Assembly: GCF_026712185.1 (NCBI RefSeq)
Contig: NZ_JAPPUX010000005.1
Span: forward strand, 298,262 to 362,261
DNA length: 64,000 nucleotides
Direction of reading: 5' to 3'
DNA from: Nocardioides pini
GTDB lineage: Bacteria > Actinomycetota > Actinomycetes > Propionibacteriales > Nocardioidaceae
In this document: piece by piece, positions 49,210 through 58,711 of the stretch
How the letters are laid out: every line of letters starts with the position of its first letter
Numbering within the stretch: position 1 is the stretch's first letter
The notes under the pieces: model-generated
What the model was told of the DNA's origin: nothing
Databases searched by the model: none
What the model saw: only the letters and a program-made list of their open reading frames with translations
Made by a program: the position numbers and the translations under genes

Positions 49210-50517
49210 ATGCTCCCGTCCCGACACATCCTCGGTCCCGCCCTTGCTGCCTCCTCGGTCCTGCTGGCGTCGGCCGTCGCGGTCCCGCCGGTGGGCGCCG
49301 CTGCGGGCGACGGCTCGCAGTCGCAGCGCCACCACGGCGACAGGGGCTCGCTGGTCCTCGTCGGCGGCGCCCTCGGGGAGAACGCCGAGATCGTGCAGCG
49401 CATCGTGGACCTCGCCGACCCGGACGGGGCCGGACCCGAGCGGGCGCGCATCGCCGTGGTGACGGCCGCGGCGGCGCCCGCCGAGAACGCGGCCGAGGCC
49501 TCGGACCCCGACCTCAACAACGCGGCGGCCAACGGCCTGTACTACACGGAGCTCTTCCACCGCTTCGGCGCCGACACCTACGCCGTGCCCGTCGACACCT
49601 CGCAGGACGCCTTCGCGGGTGACGCCTACGGACCGGACAACGCCGACAGCGGTGCGGTCGCGGAGGCCGTACGCCGCTCGACGGGGGTGTTCTTCGGCGG
49701 CGGCGACCAGACCGACTACGTGCGTTCGCTGATGCGCTGCCGGCCCGCCGCGGACGAGGCCTACCGCAGCTGCCGGCCCACGCGCGTGCTGACCGCCGTC
49801 GCCTCCGTCCTCCGCGCCGACGGGGTGGTCGCCGGGGTGAGCGCCGGCACGACCATCCAGCAGGGCGCCGACATGGTGACCGGCGGCGAGTCCTACGAGG
49901 CCTGGCGCGACGGCGCCACGCCCGGCTACCTCGAGGACGGCACCCGGCTCGGCTACCTGCCCCACGGCGGGTTCGGCTTCTTCCGCCAGGGCCTGCTCGA
50001 CAGCCACTTCGGCACCTGGGGGCGGCAGGCACGGATGATCCGGCTGGCCCGCGACACCGGGCACCGTCAGGTGGTCGGCGTCGACGAGACCACCGCCCTG
50101 GTGGTCGACCGCGCCACCGCGACGGGCGAGGTCATCGGCCGCAACGGGGTCTCGGTGCTCGAGGTGGAGCCGGACGCCACCTCGTGGAGCTACCTCACCC
50201 GCGGCGACCGCGTCGACCTCACCAGCGGCGAGGTCACCCGCGCCGCCGGCGCCACGGACCTGGCGCGCGAGGGCGAGGGGCCCGCCGAGCGCCCGGACGC
50301 CTGGGACTCCATCGCCGGCGACGACCCGGGCGTCTACGGCCTGGTCGACCAGGCGACCGCCCTGGTGACCTCGGCCGCCACCACCGCCACCGGCGCCACC
50401 CTGGAGACGGACCCGCAGTTCGTCACCACCCTGACCGTGGGTCCCGGCACCTCCGCGTGGCGGACCACCGGGGGCGTCTCGTTCGCTCACCTCACCCTCA
50501 CCATCGCCCCCCGGTGA
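49210..50517 (+). CDS. Exported cyanophycinase-like serine peptidase (S51-related)
   Basis: A 435-residue protein with a signal peptide (LAASSVLLASAVAVPPVGAAA) and the class-I glutamine-amidotransferase-like fold of cyanophycinase. Marks are LVLVGGALGENAE, GVFFGGGDQTDYV and the nucleophile serine (Ser211) in GVSAGTTIQQ, then LDSHFGTWGR with a conserved His. Cyanophycinases cut the Asp-Arg polymer cyanophycin; exported ones can use polymer made elsewhere. The C-terminal 100 residues are an extra domain. No cyanophycin synthetase gene is in the window. GGAGG precedes the ATG. Confidence 0.8.
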   Translation: MLPSRHILGPALAASSVLLASAVAVPPVGAAAGDGSQSQRHHGDRGSLVLVGGALGENAEIVQRIVDLADPDGAGPERARIAVVTAAAAPAENAAEASDPDLNNAAANGLYYTELFHRFGADTYAVPVDTSQDAFAGDAYGPDNADSGAVAEAVRRSTGVFFGGGDQTDYVRSLMRCRPAADEAYRSCRPTRVLTAVASVLRADGVVAGVSAGTTIQQGADMVTGGESYEAWRDGATPGYLEDGTRLGYLPHGGFGFFRQGLLDSHFGTWGRQARMIRLARDTGHRQVVGVDETTALVVDRATATGEVIGRNGVSVLEVEPDATSWSYLTRGDRVDLTSGEVTRAAGATDLAREGEGPAERPDAWDSIAGDDPGVYGLVDQATALVTSAATTATGATLETDPQFVTTLTVGPGTSAWRTTGGVSFAHLTLTIAPR

Positions 50518-50596
50518 GGGACCGGCCGGGCGGCGTGCCCCACGTGCCGCCCGGCCGGGTAGCCTCCGCGCAACGCCCGAGAGGAGGACCGCCGAC

Positions 50597-51445
50597 ATGA
50601 CCGTGGCCGAACGCATCCGCGAAGGGCTGGGCAGGTGCAGCCCGGCCGAGAGACGGGTCGGCAGGCTCCTGCTCGCCGACTACCCCGCGGCCGGCCTCGA
50701 CACCGTCGCGCGCCTGGCCGAGCGTGCGGAGACCAGCGGGCCGACGGTGCTGCGCTTCCTGTCCCGGCTGGGCTTCGACGGGTTCGGCGACCTCCAGGAG
50801 GCGCTGCGCGGCGAGATCGCGGAGCGCACGGCGTCACCGCTGTCGCTGCTCACCGCCGAACCCGCCGGCTCGGCCGACGACTCCCTGCTGGGCCGCGCCC
50901 ACTCCGTCCTGCCGGCGGCCACCGCGCGGACGCTGGAGACGCTGCCGCCCGACGAGGTGGAGACCGCGGTCCGCCTGCTGGCCGACCGGCGCTACCGCGT
51001 CAGCGCCGACGGCGGGCGGTTCACCCGGCTGCTGGCGGAGTACTTGGTGCTCCACCTGATGCAGGTCCGCGGCGACTCCCGGCTGCTGCCCACCCAGCCG
51101 CTCAGCCGCACCGACGTCCTGCTCGACATCGGCCGGCGCGACGTGCTGGTGCTCTTCGACTTCCGCCGCTACGAGCCCGACTCCCGCGCGCTCGCGGAGG
51201 AGTGCGCCGAGGCCGGGGCCAAGATCGTCCTGGTCACCGACCGGTGGCTGTCGCCGATCTCCGGCATCGCCGACGTGGTGCTGCCCGTGCAGGTCGACGC
51301 GGTGGCCGCGGCCTACGACAGCCTGGTGCCCGCGCTGGCCGTGGTCGAGGTGCTGGTCGCGGGGGTGCTGTCGGCCTCCGGCGACGACGCCGAGCGGCGG
51401 ATGACCCGCTTCGAGGAGGCGTCCCGGCGGCACGGACTGCTGTGA
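50597..51445 (+). CDS. RpiR/MurR family regulator with SIS domain
   Basis: A 282-residue regulator. The N-terminal RpiR helix-turn-helix is CSPAERRVGRLLLADYPAAG to AETSGPTVLRFLSRLGFDGF; the C-terminal half is a SIS sugar-isomerase-like domain (VLVLFDFRRYEPDSRALAEE, IVLVTDRWLSPISGIADVVL). The next four genes encode an amino-acid ABC transporter and an M20 peptidase, so it probably controls them, even though the SIS domain usually senses phosphosugars. GAGGAGG precedes the ATG. Confidence 0.85.
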   Translation: MTVAERIREGLGRCSPAERRVGRLLLADYPAAGLDTVARLAERAETSGPTVLRFLSRLGFDGFGDLQEALRGEIAERTASPLSLLTAEPAGSADDSLLGRAHSVLPAATARTLETLPPDEVETAVRLLADRRYRVSADGGRFTRLLAEYLVLHLMQVRGDSRLLPTQPLSRTDVLLDIGRRDVLVLFDFRRYEPDSRALAEECAEAGAKIVLVTDRWLSPISGIADVVLPVQVDAVAAAYDSLVPALAVVEVLVAGVLSASGDDAERRMTRFEEASRRHGLL

Positions 51446-51451
51446 GCAATT

Positions 51452-51484
51452 CCGGATCTTGCGTTCCGGTCTTCCCAGATCCGG
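51452..51484. promoter_or_regulatory. Candidate operator between the RpiR gene and the ABC transporter
   Basis: CCGGATCT and AGATCCGG are perfect 8-base inverted arms 17 bases apart, and TTCCGG repeats between them. This is the only strong symmetry before the transporter gene. It could also end the regulator transcript. Confidence 0.4.
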
Positions 51485-51563
51485 TCTGACCTTGTAACGT
51501 CCGTTCCGAATCGGGTGACCTCGCTCACATGGTGAGGCAGCCGCCCCGGAAAGGTTCCCTGAG

Positions 51564-52535
51564 ATGTACGCATCCCGTTCCCTGTCGCGCCCCACGTTCA
51601 AGAGCCTCGTAGCAGGCGCCGCCCTCGCCGCCCTGGCGACCGGACTGACTGCCTGCGGGGGAGACGCCTCCTCCGGCGAGACCCCTGCCCCGACGGCCGG
51701 TGAGCCGGTCGAGATCGCCGACGTCGGCAGCGTCAGCCCGGACGACGAGCTCTCGGACCTGCTGCCCGCCGAGGTGGCTGACGCCGAGTCGGTCACCGTG
51801 GCCACCAACGCGCCGTACCCGCCGTTCATCGACTTCGTCGAGGAGGGCAACACCGAGGACTTCACCGGCCTCGACCACGACCTGGTGGTCGCGATCGCCG
51901 CGAGGCTCGGCATCGCCGCCGAGTTCCAGCAGCAGCCGTTCGACGGTCTCGTCCCCGGACTCCAGGCTGGCAAGTACGACGCGATCGTCGGCGGCATCAC
52001 CGACAACTTCGAGCGCCAGGAGACCGCGACGTTCGTCGACTACACCGCCTCCGGCACCGGCATCGCCGTCCCGGCGGGCAACCCCGACGGCATCGCCACG
52101 CTCGCGGACCTGTGCGGCACCAGCGTCGCGGCCCAGAAGGCGTCGAAGCAGGTCGGCCTGCTCGAGGACTTCAGCGCCGATGAGTGCTCGGGTGACGACA
52201 TCGAGGTCACGGAGTACCCCCAGAACACCGACGCGGTGCAGGCGCTCCTCGCCGGCAAGGCCGACGCGATCGCCGCGACCCGGGTCAACCTGCTCGAGGA
52301 CGCCGAGAAGCTGACCGGCAAGGTCGAGGTGATCGACGACCCCGAGGCCCCCAACGGCTACCAGGCCAGCCCCAACGGCATCGGCTTCGTCAAGGCGGAC
52401 GCCGAGCTGGCCGAGGCCTTCCGGGCGGCGCTGCAGTCGCTCATGGACGACGGCACCTACGACAAGGTCCTCGCGAAGTACGGTCAGGAGGCCATCGGCA
52501 TCGACGAGGCCACGACCGACGCGGCGATCGACTGA
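51564..52535 (+). CDS. ABC transporter substrate-binding lipoprotein (polar amino-acid type)
   Basis: A 323-residue lipoprotein with lipobox LTAC after SLVAGAALAALATG. The family 3 solute-binding domain shows ATNAPYPPFIDFVEEGN, FTGLDHDLVVAIAARLGIAA and VGGITDNFERQETATFVDYT, matching amino-acid binding proteins. It delivers its ligand to the permease and ATPase downstream. Likely ligand is a polar or aromatic amino acid or a dipeptide; the sequence does not settle it. Confidence 0.9.
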   Translation: MYASRSLSRPTFKSLVAGAALAALATGLTACGGDASSGETPAPTAGEPVEIADVGSVSPDDELSDLLPAEVADAESVTVATNAPYPPFIDFVEEGNTEDFTGLDHDLVVAIAARLGIAAEFQQQPFDGLVPGLQAGKYDAIVGGITDNFERQETATFVDYTASGTGIAVPAGNPDGIATLADLCGTSVAAQKASKQVGLLEDFSADECSGDDIEVTEYPQNTDAVQALLAGKADAIAATRVNLLEDAEKLTGKVEVIDDPEAPNGYQASPNGIGFVKADAELAEAFRAALQSLMDDGTYDKVLAKYGQEAIGIDEATTDAAID

Positions 52536-52576
52536 CCGCCCGCAGGTCCCCTGACTGACGGCACCACCCAGGCGCC

Positions 52577-53524
52577 ATGGAGGCGACGACGTTGAGCAGC
52601 ACCACATCCCCCCGGACCGAGGCGTCCGACCCCACCAACGGTCGGAGCGACCCGGCCGACCTCGAGGCCGTGCCCCTGCGGCACTGGGGTCGCTGGGCCG
52701 CGGCAGCCGTCGTCCTGTACGTCACCGCGGCGTTCCTCTGGTCGCTGGCCCGCAACCCCAACCTCGAGTGGGAGGTCGTCGGCGACTACCTCTTCGAGGA
52801 CTTCGTCATCCGCGGCGTCGGCATCACGCTGATGCTCACCGTCGTGGCGATGGTCATCGGCACCGTCGGCGGGATCGTCGTCGCGGTGATGCGGCTGTCG
52901 AGCAACCCGGTGCTGCGTGGACTGTCGTGGTTCTACACGTGGTTCTTCCGCGGCACGCCCCTGCTCGTCCAGATCATCTTCTGGGGCTTCCTCGCCGCGC
53001 TCTACCAGCAGATCGAGATCGGGATCCCGTTCACGGGCGTGACGTTCGCGAGCTTCGACACCAACGCCGTCGTCGGGCCGATGACGGCCGCTATCCTGGC
53101 GCTCAGCCTCAACGAGGTGGCGTACGCCGCCGAGATCGTCCGCGGCGGCATCGCGTCGGTCGACGACGGCCAGGACGACGCCGCGTCCGCGCTCGGGATG
53201 ACCCGGAGCCAGGCGATGCGGACCATCACGCTGCCGCAGGCGATGCGGGTCATCGTGCCGCCGATGGGCAACGAGACCGTGACGATGCTGAAGTCCACCG
53301 CGCTGGTGTCGGTGATCGGGGGCAAGGACCTGCTCACGGCCGTCCAGAGCGTCTACGCGCAGAACTACCAGGTGATCCCGCTGCTCGTGGTCGCGGTGAT
53401 CTGGTACCTCGCGCTCACCAGCGTGCTGAGCGTCGGCCAGTACTTCGTGGAGCGCCGCTACGGCAAGGGCTACGGCAACGCGTCGATGAGTCGCCGCTGG
53501 CTCGGACTGGGAGTGACCCGATGA
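52577..53524 (+). CDS. ABC transporter permease, amino-acid type
   Basis: A 315-residue His/Glu/Gln/Arg-family permease. After a polar N-terminal region of 55 residues come the membrane helices and the EAA loop ([40 protein letters not shown]), which contacts the ATPase. [16 protein letters not shown] is typical. Only one permease gene is present, so it would form a homodimer. A TTG at 52592 is an alternative start; the ATG has been kept. It overlaps the ATPase start by 4 bases. Confidence 0.92.
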   Translation: MEATTLSSTTSPRTEASDPTNGRSDPADLEAVPLRHWGRWAAAAVVLYVTAAFLWSLARNPNLEWEVVGDYLFEDFVIRGVGITLMLTVVAMVIGTVGGIVVAVMRLSSNPVLRGLSWFYTWFFRGTPLLVQIIFWGFLAALYQQIEIGIPFTGVTFASFDTNAVVGPMTAAILALSLNEVAYAAEIVRGGIASVDDGQDDAASALGMTRSQAMRTITLPQAMRVIVPPMGNETVTMLKSTALVSVIGGKDLLTAVQSVYAQNYQVIPLLVVAVIWYLALTSVLSVGQYFVERRYGKGYGNASMSRRWLGLGVTR

Positions 53525-54312
53525 CCGCTCAGACCCAGCAGGACCTGGCCGCCACCCCGATGGTGGAGGCGGTCGGCGTGCGCAAGTCCTTCGGCCGCAC
53601 CGAGGTGCTCAAGGGCATCGACCTGACCGTCCGCCCGGGTGAGGTCACCTGCCTGATCGGGCCCTCCGGCTCGGGCAAGTCGACCTTCCTGCGCTGCATC
53701 AACCACCTCGAGACCATCGACGGCGGCCGGCTGTCGGTCAACGGCCACCTGGTGGGCTACCGCCAGAAGGGCGACCGGCTCTACGAGCTCAAGCCCAGGG
53801 AGGTGGCCGCGAAGCGCCGCGAGATCGGGATGGTCTTCCAGCGGTTCAACCTCTTCCCGCACCTGACGGCGGAGCAGAACATCATGCACGCGCCCATGCT
53901 GGTGCGCGGGGAGTCGAAGAAGGCGGCCCGGGCACGCGCCGCCGACCTGCTCGAGCGCGTCGGCCTCGCCGGGCGCGGGCACCACTACCCCGCCCAGCTG
54001 TCCGGCGGTCAGCAGCAGCGGGTCGCGATCGCTCGCGCGCTGGCGATGCAGCCCCCGCTCATGCTGTTCGACGAGCCCACCTCGGCGCTCGACCCCGAGC
54101 TGGTGGGCGAGGTCCTCGACGTGATGAAGGGACTGGCCGCCGAGGGGATGACCATGGTGGTGGTGACCCATGAGATGGGCTTCGCCAAGGAGGTGGCCGA
54201 CTCCGTCTACTTCATGGACGACGGCGCGGTCGTCGAGTCGGGCAGGCCGGCCGACCTGCTGGACGACCCGCGCCACGAGCGGACCAGGGCCTTCCTGTCC
54301 AAGGTCCTCTGA
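53521..54312 (+). CDS. ABC transporter ATP-binding protein, amino-acid type
   Basis: A 263-residue ATPase. Walker [11 protein letters not shown]-loop in [13 protein letters not shown], signature [15 protein letters not shown], Walker [13 protein letters not shown] and switch His in [10 protein letters not shown] are all intact. It powers the transporter with the two upstream genes. The stop overlaps the peptidase start (TGATG). Confidence 0.95.
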   Translation: MTAQTQQDLAATPMVEAVGVRKSFGRTEVLKGIDLTVRPGEVTCLIGPSGSGKSTFLRCINHLETIDGGRLSVNGHLVGYRQKGDRLYELKPREVAAKRREIGMVFQRFNLFPHLTAEQNIMHAPMLVRGESKKAARARAADLLERVGLAGRGHHYPAQLSGGQQQRVAIARALAMQPPLMLFDEPTSALDPELVGEVLDVMKGLAAEGMTMVVVTHEMGFAKEVADSVYFMDDGAVVESGRPADLLDDPRHERTRAFLSKVL

Positions 54313-55547
54313 TGCGGGACACCCTCGAGCTCCTCCACCGCCGGGTGGAGGAGCGGTACCCCTCGTACGTCGCGGAGCTGGCCGCGCTGGTCGCGATCGA
54401 CTCCGGCTCGGGCGACCGTGCGGGGGTGGAGGCGGTCGGCGACCGCGTCGCGACGCTCCTGTCCGGGCTCGGCATGACCGTGTCCCGCCCCCTCTGCGTG
54501 GCCGCCGGTGCCGCTGACGGCGTGCCGGCGGTCGTCGGGCGCTGGCGCGGCACCGGCCGGCTCCGGGTGCTGCTGGTGGGACACCTCGACACGGTGTTCG
54601 CCGCCGGCACGGCGGCCGCCCGCCCCTACGCCGAGCGCGACGGCCGGGCGACCGGCCCGGGCGTGTCCGACGACAAGGGCGGCCTGCTCGCCGGCGTCTT
54701 CGCGCTGGACGCGCTGCGCCACCTCGGGTGGGACGACTTCGCCGCCGTGACGTTCGTCGGGGTCCCCGACGAGGAGGTCGGGTCGCCCGGCTCCCGCGAG
54801 CTGCTCGCCCGCCTGGCGGCCGAGCACGACGTCGCGCTGTGCCTGGAGTGCGCGCGCGAGGACGGCAGCGTCGTCATCGGGCGCAAGGGCGTCGTCGACG
54901 TGGTGCTCGAGGTCCGCGGTCGCTCCGCCCACGCCGGCGTCGAGCCGGAGCGCGGCGTCAACGCGGCGGTGGTCGCGGCCGGGCTGGCCGTCGACCTCGC
55001 CGCCCTCAACGGCCGCTGGCCGGACGTCACGGTCAACGTCGGCGTGCTGCGCGGCGGCGAGCGCCCCAACGTCGTACCGGCGCGGGCGTGCCTGGTCGCC
55101 GACGTCCGGGCGGCGTCGCCCGCGTCCTACGACGAGGCGGTGGCTGCCGTCCATGGGCTCGCCGAGCGCTCCTCCACCGGGGGCGCGACGGTGACGGTGG
55201 AGCTGCGCGCGCCGGCGCCGCCGTGGGCCCCGTCGGAGGCGTCGCGCCGGGTGGCCGCCGCGGCGGGCGACGTGGCGGCGCGGCTCGGGCTCGACGCCGG
55301 CTTCGCGCTGACCGGCGGGGCGGCCGACGCCAACCTGCTGGCGGCGGATGGTCTCGCCGTGCTCGACGGCCTCGGGCCGGTCGGCGGCGACGACCACTCG
55401 CTCTCGGAGTGGCTCGACCTCGGCAGCGTCGTACCGCGTGTCACCCTGCTCGCCGGGCTCATGGTCGAGCTGGGGGCGGCGGATCGCGTCACGTCGGTGA
55501 TGTCCGGCGCCTCCGCCTCACGCCAGGACGCGTCGCGGCACTCCTGA
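54312..55547 (+). CDS. M20 family metallopeptidase
   Basis: A 411-residue zinc peptidase of the ArgE/DapE/CPG2 type. The metal ligands are visible in GHLDTVF (His, Asp), GVSDDKGG (Asp), PDEEVG (Glu pair) and LECAREDG, followed by a dimerisation domain with RSAHAGVEPERG. It removes an acyl or amino-terminal group from amino-acid conjugates. Co-translation with the ABC transporter suggests that it processes the imported compound. The last 20 residues are a Ser-rich tail. Confidence 0.87.
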   Translation: MRDTLELLHRRVEERYPSYVAELAALVAIDSGSGDRAGVEAVGDRVATLLSGLGMTVSRPLCVAAGAADGVPAVVGRWRGTGRLRVLLVGHLDTVFAAGTAAARPYAERDGRATGPGVSDDKGGLLAGVFALDALRHLGWDDFAAVTFVGVPDEEVGSPGSRELLARLAAEHDVALCLECAREDGSVVIGRKGVVDVVLEVRGRSAHAGVEPERGVNAAVVAAGLAVDLAALNGRWPDVTVNVGVLRGGERPNVVPARACLVADVRAASPASYDEAVAAVHGLAERSSTGGATVTVELRAPAPPWAPSEASRRVAAAAGDVAARLGLDAGFALTGGAADANLLAADGLAVLDGLGPVGGDDHSLSEWLDLGSVVPRVTLLAGLMVELGAADRVTSVMSGASASRQDASRHS

Positions 55548-55559
55548 CCCGCCCCACGC

Positions 55560-55686
55560 CGAGCGGGCACTTCCTCGCGCTGGGACGTGTCGAGCGGGCA
55601 CTTCCTTGCGCTGGCGTGCGAGCGTGGCGCGAGGAACTGCCCGGTCGGCGGCCTGCAGCGCGAGGAACTGCCCGGTCGCGGGGAGG
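55560..55686. repeat. Second mirrored array of the 31-base repeat (two direct, two inverted)
   Basis: Direct copies begin at 55560 and 55591 (CGAGCGGGCACTTCCTCGCG), inverted copies at 55625 and 55656 (CAGCGCGAGGAACTGCCCGG), each 31 bases apart. Sequence, pitch and order match the larger array at 33542-33820. Here the central hairpin is absent. It lies between the convergent M20 and UDP-glucose dehydrogenase genes. Confidence 0.85.
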
Positions 55687-55689
55687 CGG

Positions 55690-56862
55690 TCAGTCGCCGC
55701 CGAAGAGGTCGCGCGTGTAGACCTTGTCGGCGACGTCGCGCAGCTCGTCGACCATCCGGTTGGCGACGATGAGGTCGGCGCGCTCCTTGAACGTGGCGAG
55801 GTCGTGGGTGACCTCGGACCCGAACCACACGTCGACGTCGAGCTCGGGCTCGTAGACGACGACCTCGACGCCCTTGCCCTTGAGCCGCTTCATGATCCCC
55901 TGCACCGACGACTCGCGGAAGTTGTCCGACCCGGCCTTCATGATCAGGCGGTGGATGCCGACCACCCGCGGGGCGCGGTCGAGGATGTCGAAGGCGATGA
56001 AGTCCTTGCGGGTCGTGTTGGCGTCGACGATCGCGGAGATCAGGGTCTGCGGGACGTCGGAGTAGTTGGCCAGCAGCTGCTTGGTGTCCTTGGGCAGGCA
56101 GTAGCCGCCGTAGCCGAAGGACGGGTTGTTGTAGTGGGTGCCGATGCGCGGGTCGAGCCCGACGCCGTCGATGATCTGCCGGCTGTCGAGGCCGCGGGAG
56201 ATCGCGAAGGAGTCGAGCTCGTTGAAGTAGGCGACCCGCATCGCGAGGTAGGTGTTGGCGAAGAGCTTGATCGCCTCGGCCTCGGTGGGCTCGGTGAAGA
56301 GCACGGGTACGTCGTCGGCGTTGGCGCCCTTGACGAGCAGCTCGGCGAACGCGCGGGCCCGCTCGGAGTCCTCGCCGACGACGATGCGCGCGGGGTACAG
56401 GTTGTCGTGCAGCGCGCGCCCCTCGCGCAGGAACTCCGGGGAGAAGATCACGTCGGGGATGCCCAGGCGCTCGCGCACGTCCTCGATGTAGCCCACCGGC
56501 ACGGTCGACTTCACGACCATGGTGGCGTCGGGCGCGATGCGGTGCACGTCGCGCATGACGGCCTCGATCGAGCTGGTGTCGAAGTAGTTGGTGACCGGGT
56601 CGTAGTTGGTCGGCGTCGCGATGACCACGAAGTCGGCGCCCGCGTGCGACTCCTCGGCGTCGGTCGTGAAGGTGAGGTCGAGCTGCTCCTCGGCCAGGAA
56701 CCGCGAGATGTCGTCGTCGTGGATCGGGCTCTCGCCCCGGCGCAGCCGGTCGATCCGCGGGGCGTCGAGGTCGAGGCCGACGACGGTGTTGTGCCGGGCG
56801 AGTAGCACGGCCATGGACAGGCCGACGTAGCCGAGGCCCGCGACGGAGATCTTCGTGGTCAC
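55690..56862 (-). CDS. ugd: UDP-glucose/GDP-mannose 6-dehydrogenase family protein
   Basis: A 390-residue enzyme that oxidises UDP-glucose to UDP-glucuronate with NAD+. The NAD motif GLGYVG is at 9-14, the catalytic Cys in [13 protein letters not shown], and [16 protein letters not shown] and SPEFLREG are typical. The shorter length and NFRESS-ending domain match UDP-glucose dehydrogenases of the polysaccharide type, though a mannose or other sugar is possible. It supplies an activated acidic sugar for surface glycans. Confidence 0.88.
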   Translation of the reverse strand: MTTKISVAGLGYVGLSMAVLLARHNTVVGLDLDAPRIDRLRRGESPIHDDDISRFLAEEQLDLTFTTDAEESHAGADFVVIATPTNYDPVTNYFDTSSIEAVMRDVHRIAPDATMVVKSTVPVGYIEDVRERLGIPDVIFSPEFLREGRALHDNLYPARIVVGEDSERARAFAELLVKGANADDVPVLFTEPTEAEAIKLFANTYLAMRVAYFNELDSFAISRGLDSRQIIDGVGLDPRIGTHYNNPSFGYGGYCLPKDTKQLLANYSDVPQTLISAIVDANTTRKDFIAFDILDRAPRVVGIHRLIMKAGSDNFRESSVQGIMKRLKGKGVEVVVYEPELDVDVWFGSEVTHDLATFKERADLIVANRMVDELRDVADKVYTRDLFGGD

Positions 56863-56866
56863 GCGG

Positions 56867-57580
56867 TCAGTGTGCCGTACGTCCGGCCGGCAGGACCGCC
56901 AACCACGGCTCCGACCAGCCCGCGACCCGGAGCCCGCCGCGCTCGAAGGAGTCGCGGGTGATCGTCACATGGCCCCCGCTCGCAGGGTCGTACGCCGTCA
57001 ACGCCGCGTCGTCGCCGCCCACGACCAGGACGACGTGGCGCGGCAGTAGGCGGTTGCCGACGTAGAGCGGCACGACGTGGCCGAGCGCGGCGGCGCACGC
57101 CACGGCGTCGTACGCCTCACCGCGGCGGCGCGGTGAGACGGTCCGCACGCGGTGGCGGGTGCCCGGGGCGGACGTGCCGCCGGTGGCGGTCAGCTCGTGC
57201 GCCAGGGCCCACGGGGCCGTGCCGAGCGCCCGCGGCCACCCGACCTGCGGCGCGCCGGAGGCGGCGTACCAGCGGTTGGTCCGCACGTGCGTCGCGAGGA
57301 CCTCGTCGGCGAAGCGGCGCCGGCGCGGCCGCGGGTCACGCGTGCGACCGGCGACCTCGCCGGACTCCAGCCACGTCGCGTAGTCGCGGTCGCCGATCAT
57401 CCGCGCCACGACCAGGCACGCCGACCCGCACGTGGTGCGGTCGGGCTGGACGAGCCCGGCGGGCAGCTCGAGGCGCGGGGCGGCCAGCGGCGCAGGCACC
57501 CCGGCCTGGTGGGGCCGCCGGGCGACGGCGGCACGCACCAGGTCGACTGCAAGGACCCAGAGGTGCTCGAGCAGGCGCAT
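56867..57580 (-). CDS. Peptidase C39-like protein
   Basis: A 237-residue protein. Residues in the order expected for a C39-type papain fold are Gln45, Cys51 ([15 protein letters not shown]), His182 ([12 protein letters not shown]) and Asp198 ([10 protein letters not shown]). The N-terminus is hydrophobic ([14 protein letters not shown]), so it may be membrane-anchored or secreted. C39 peptidases cut double-glycine leaders; C39-like proteins may instead bind or cleave other peptides. No bacteriocin transporter is nearby. It is 4 bases from the ugd start. Confidence 0.6.
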   Translation of the reverse strand: MRLLEHLWVLAVDLVRAAVARRPHQAGVPAPLAAPRLELPAGLVQPDRTTCGSACLVVARMIGDRDYATWLESGEVAGRTRDPRPRRRRFADEVLATHVRTNRWYAASGAPQVGWPRALGTAPWALAHELTATGGTSAPGTRHRVRTVSPRRRGEAYDAVACAAALGHVVPLYVGNRLLPRHVVLVVGGDDAALTAYDPASGGHVTITRDSFERGGLRVAGWSEPWLAVLPAGRTAH

Positions 57581-57612
57581 GTCCCATGTCTACCGCGCCC
57601 GCCCGCGCCCGG

Positions 57613-58338
57613 TCAGCCGCGTTCGGAGGAGTCGCCGGTGACGACCACGTAGAACCGCTTGCGGGTGCCGTCGCCGGTGACGGTGCCGTCGCTGTTGCGC
57701 GGGCTGACCACCAGGTGGTTGGTGTTGCCCGTGCCGGGGGGCGCGCAGTTGACCACGCCCGGCTGGCACATGGCGGCCGAGATCTCGCCGGAGAACTCCG
57801 GGTTGGCGTCAGCGCCGGGGGCACGGCCGTTGGTGACGGCGTCGCCGTTCTGGTCGACGGTGTTCTGCAGGGCGACGACGGCGAGGACGCCGTTGTTCGC
57901 GAGGTTCTCGCCGGCGTCGATGTAGACGTTGCCGTTGGCGCGCAGCCCGGCCGTGTCGGTGCCCATCGGCGCGAGCGTCGGGTAGGCGGCGGTGACCGAG
58001 AAGCCGCCGGACTGCGCCACGATCGCCCCCGTCGCGTCGACGAGCGCCCAGCGACCGACACCGGCCGGACCCTGCGCGCCGGCGGGCAGCTGGCCAGCCT
58101 TGAAGTCGCGCGCCTTCAGCGAGCCGTTGCGGACCTTGTTGGACCCGATCACGTCGTCCTTGACGTCACGACCCTTGATGGTGCGGTCCTTGATGTCCTT
58201 CGACTGGACCGAGTTGTTGCGGATGTCGTCGGAGCCGATCAGCCCGGTCGCGTACGACGTGCCGGTGGACGCGACGACCAGCGCCATGACGGAGACAGCC
58301 ATGGAGGGGGAGGGGCGGCGGAGTGAGGGGAGGCGCAT
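57613..58338 (-). CDS. Secreted protein with a repeat of polar/Lys heptads
   Basis: A 241-residue exported protein (SMAVSVMALVVASTGTSYA signal). After it comes a stretch of short repeats: SDDIRNNSVQSKDIKDRTIK, GRDVKDDVIGSNKVRNGSLK and ARDFKAGQLPAG, a pattern found in many actinobacterial surface proteins that may form a rod or phage-tail-like beta helix. A globular C-terminal domain follows with two Cys (MCQPGVVNCAPPG). Function unknown. Confidence 0.6.
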   Translation of the reverse strand: MRLPSLRRPSPSMAVSVMALVVASTGTSYATGLIGSDDIRNNSVQSKDIKDRTIKGRDVKDDVIGSNKVRNGSLKARDFKAGQLPAGAQGPAGVGRWALVDATGAIVAQSGGFSVTAAYPTLAPMGTDTAGLRANGNVYIDAGENLANNGVLAVVALQNTVDQNGDAVTNGRAPGADANPEFSGEISAAMCQPGVVNCAPPGTGNTNHLVVSPRNSDGTVTGDGTRKRFYVVVTGDSSERG

Positions 58339-58440
58339 GACGGAACGCTTCGTCGGTGGGGCCGCCGGGACCGGCGGCTCCCCGGGGGTTCGGAGTGAGC
58401 GGGGTCACGGATGGGGACGGATCGCCTTGCCGCTGCTGGG

Positions 58441-58446
58441 TACGGT
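58441..58446 (+). promoter_or_regulatory. -10 element of the 45-residue gene, leaderless spacing
   Basis: TACGGT ends 6 bases before the ATG at 58453. Confidence 0.45.
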
Positions 58447-58452
58447 CCACGC

Positions 58453-58590
58453 ATGGGTATGGCAAAGAAGATCGCGGCCTTCGGCATCGCCAAGAAGGTC
58501 TTCGACGAGGCGCGCAAGCCCCACAACCAGGCCAAGATCAAGGAGGCGGCGCGCAAGCTGCAGGAGCGCCGCGGCGCCAAGCGATACTGA
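58453..58590 (+). CDS. Small basic protein (45 aa)
   Basis: Encodes MGMAKKIAAFGIAKKVFDEA followed by RKPHNQAKIKEAARKLQER and RGAKRY. It is highly basic, wholly helical, and has a well-placed -10 element, so it is a plausible real gene although short. It could bind nucleic acid or membranes. No known family recognised. Confidence 0.55.
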   Translation: MGMAKKIAAFGIAKKVFDEARKPHNQAKIKEAARKLQERRGAKRY

Positions 58591-58711
58591 GGCCCTCCTG
58601 CACGAGGCGACCCCTCCCCACGGGTGGGGCGGGTCAATCCGTCCCCCACGGTGGTGGCGAACGACGTGGGAAGGCCGAGACTCGGCCGTCGTTCGACACC
58701 AAGGAGTTCCC

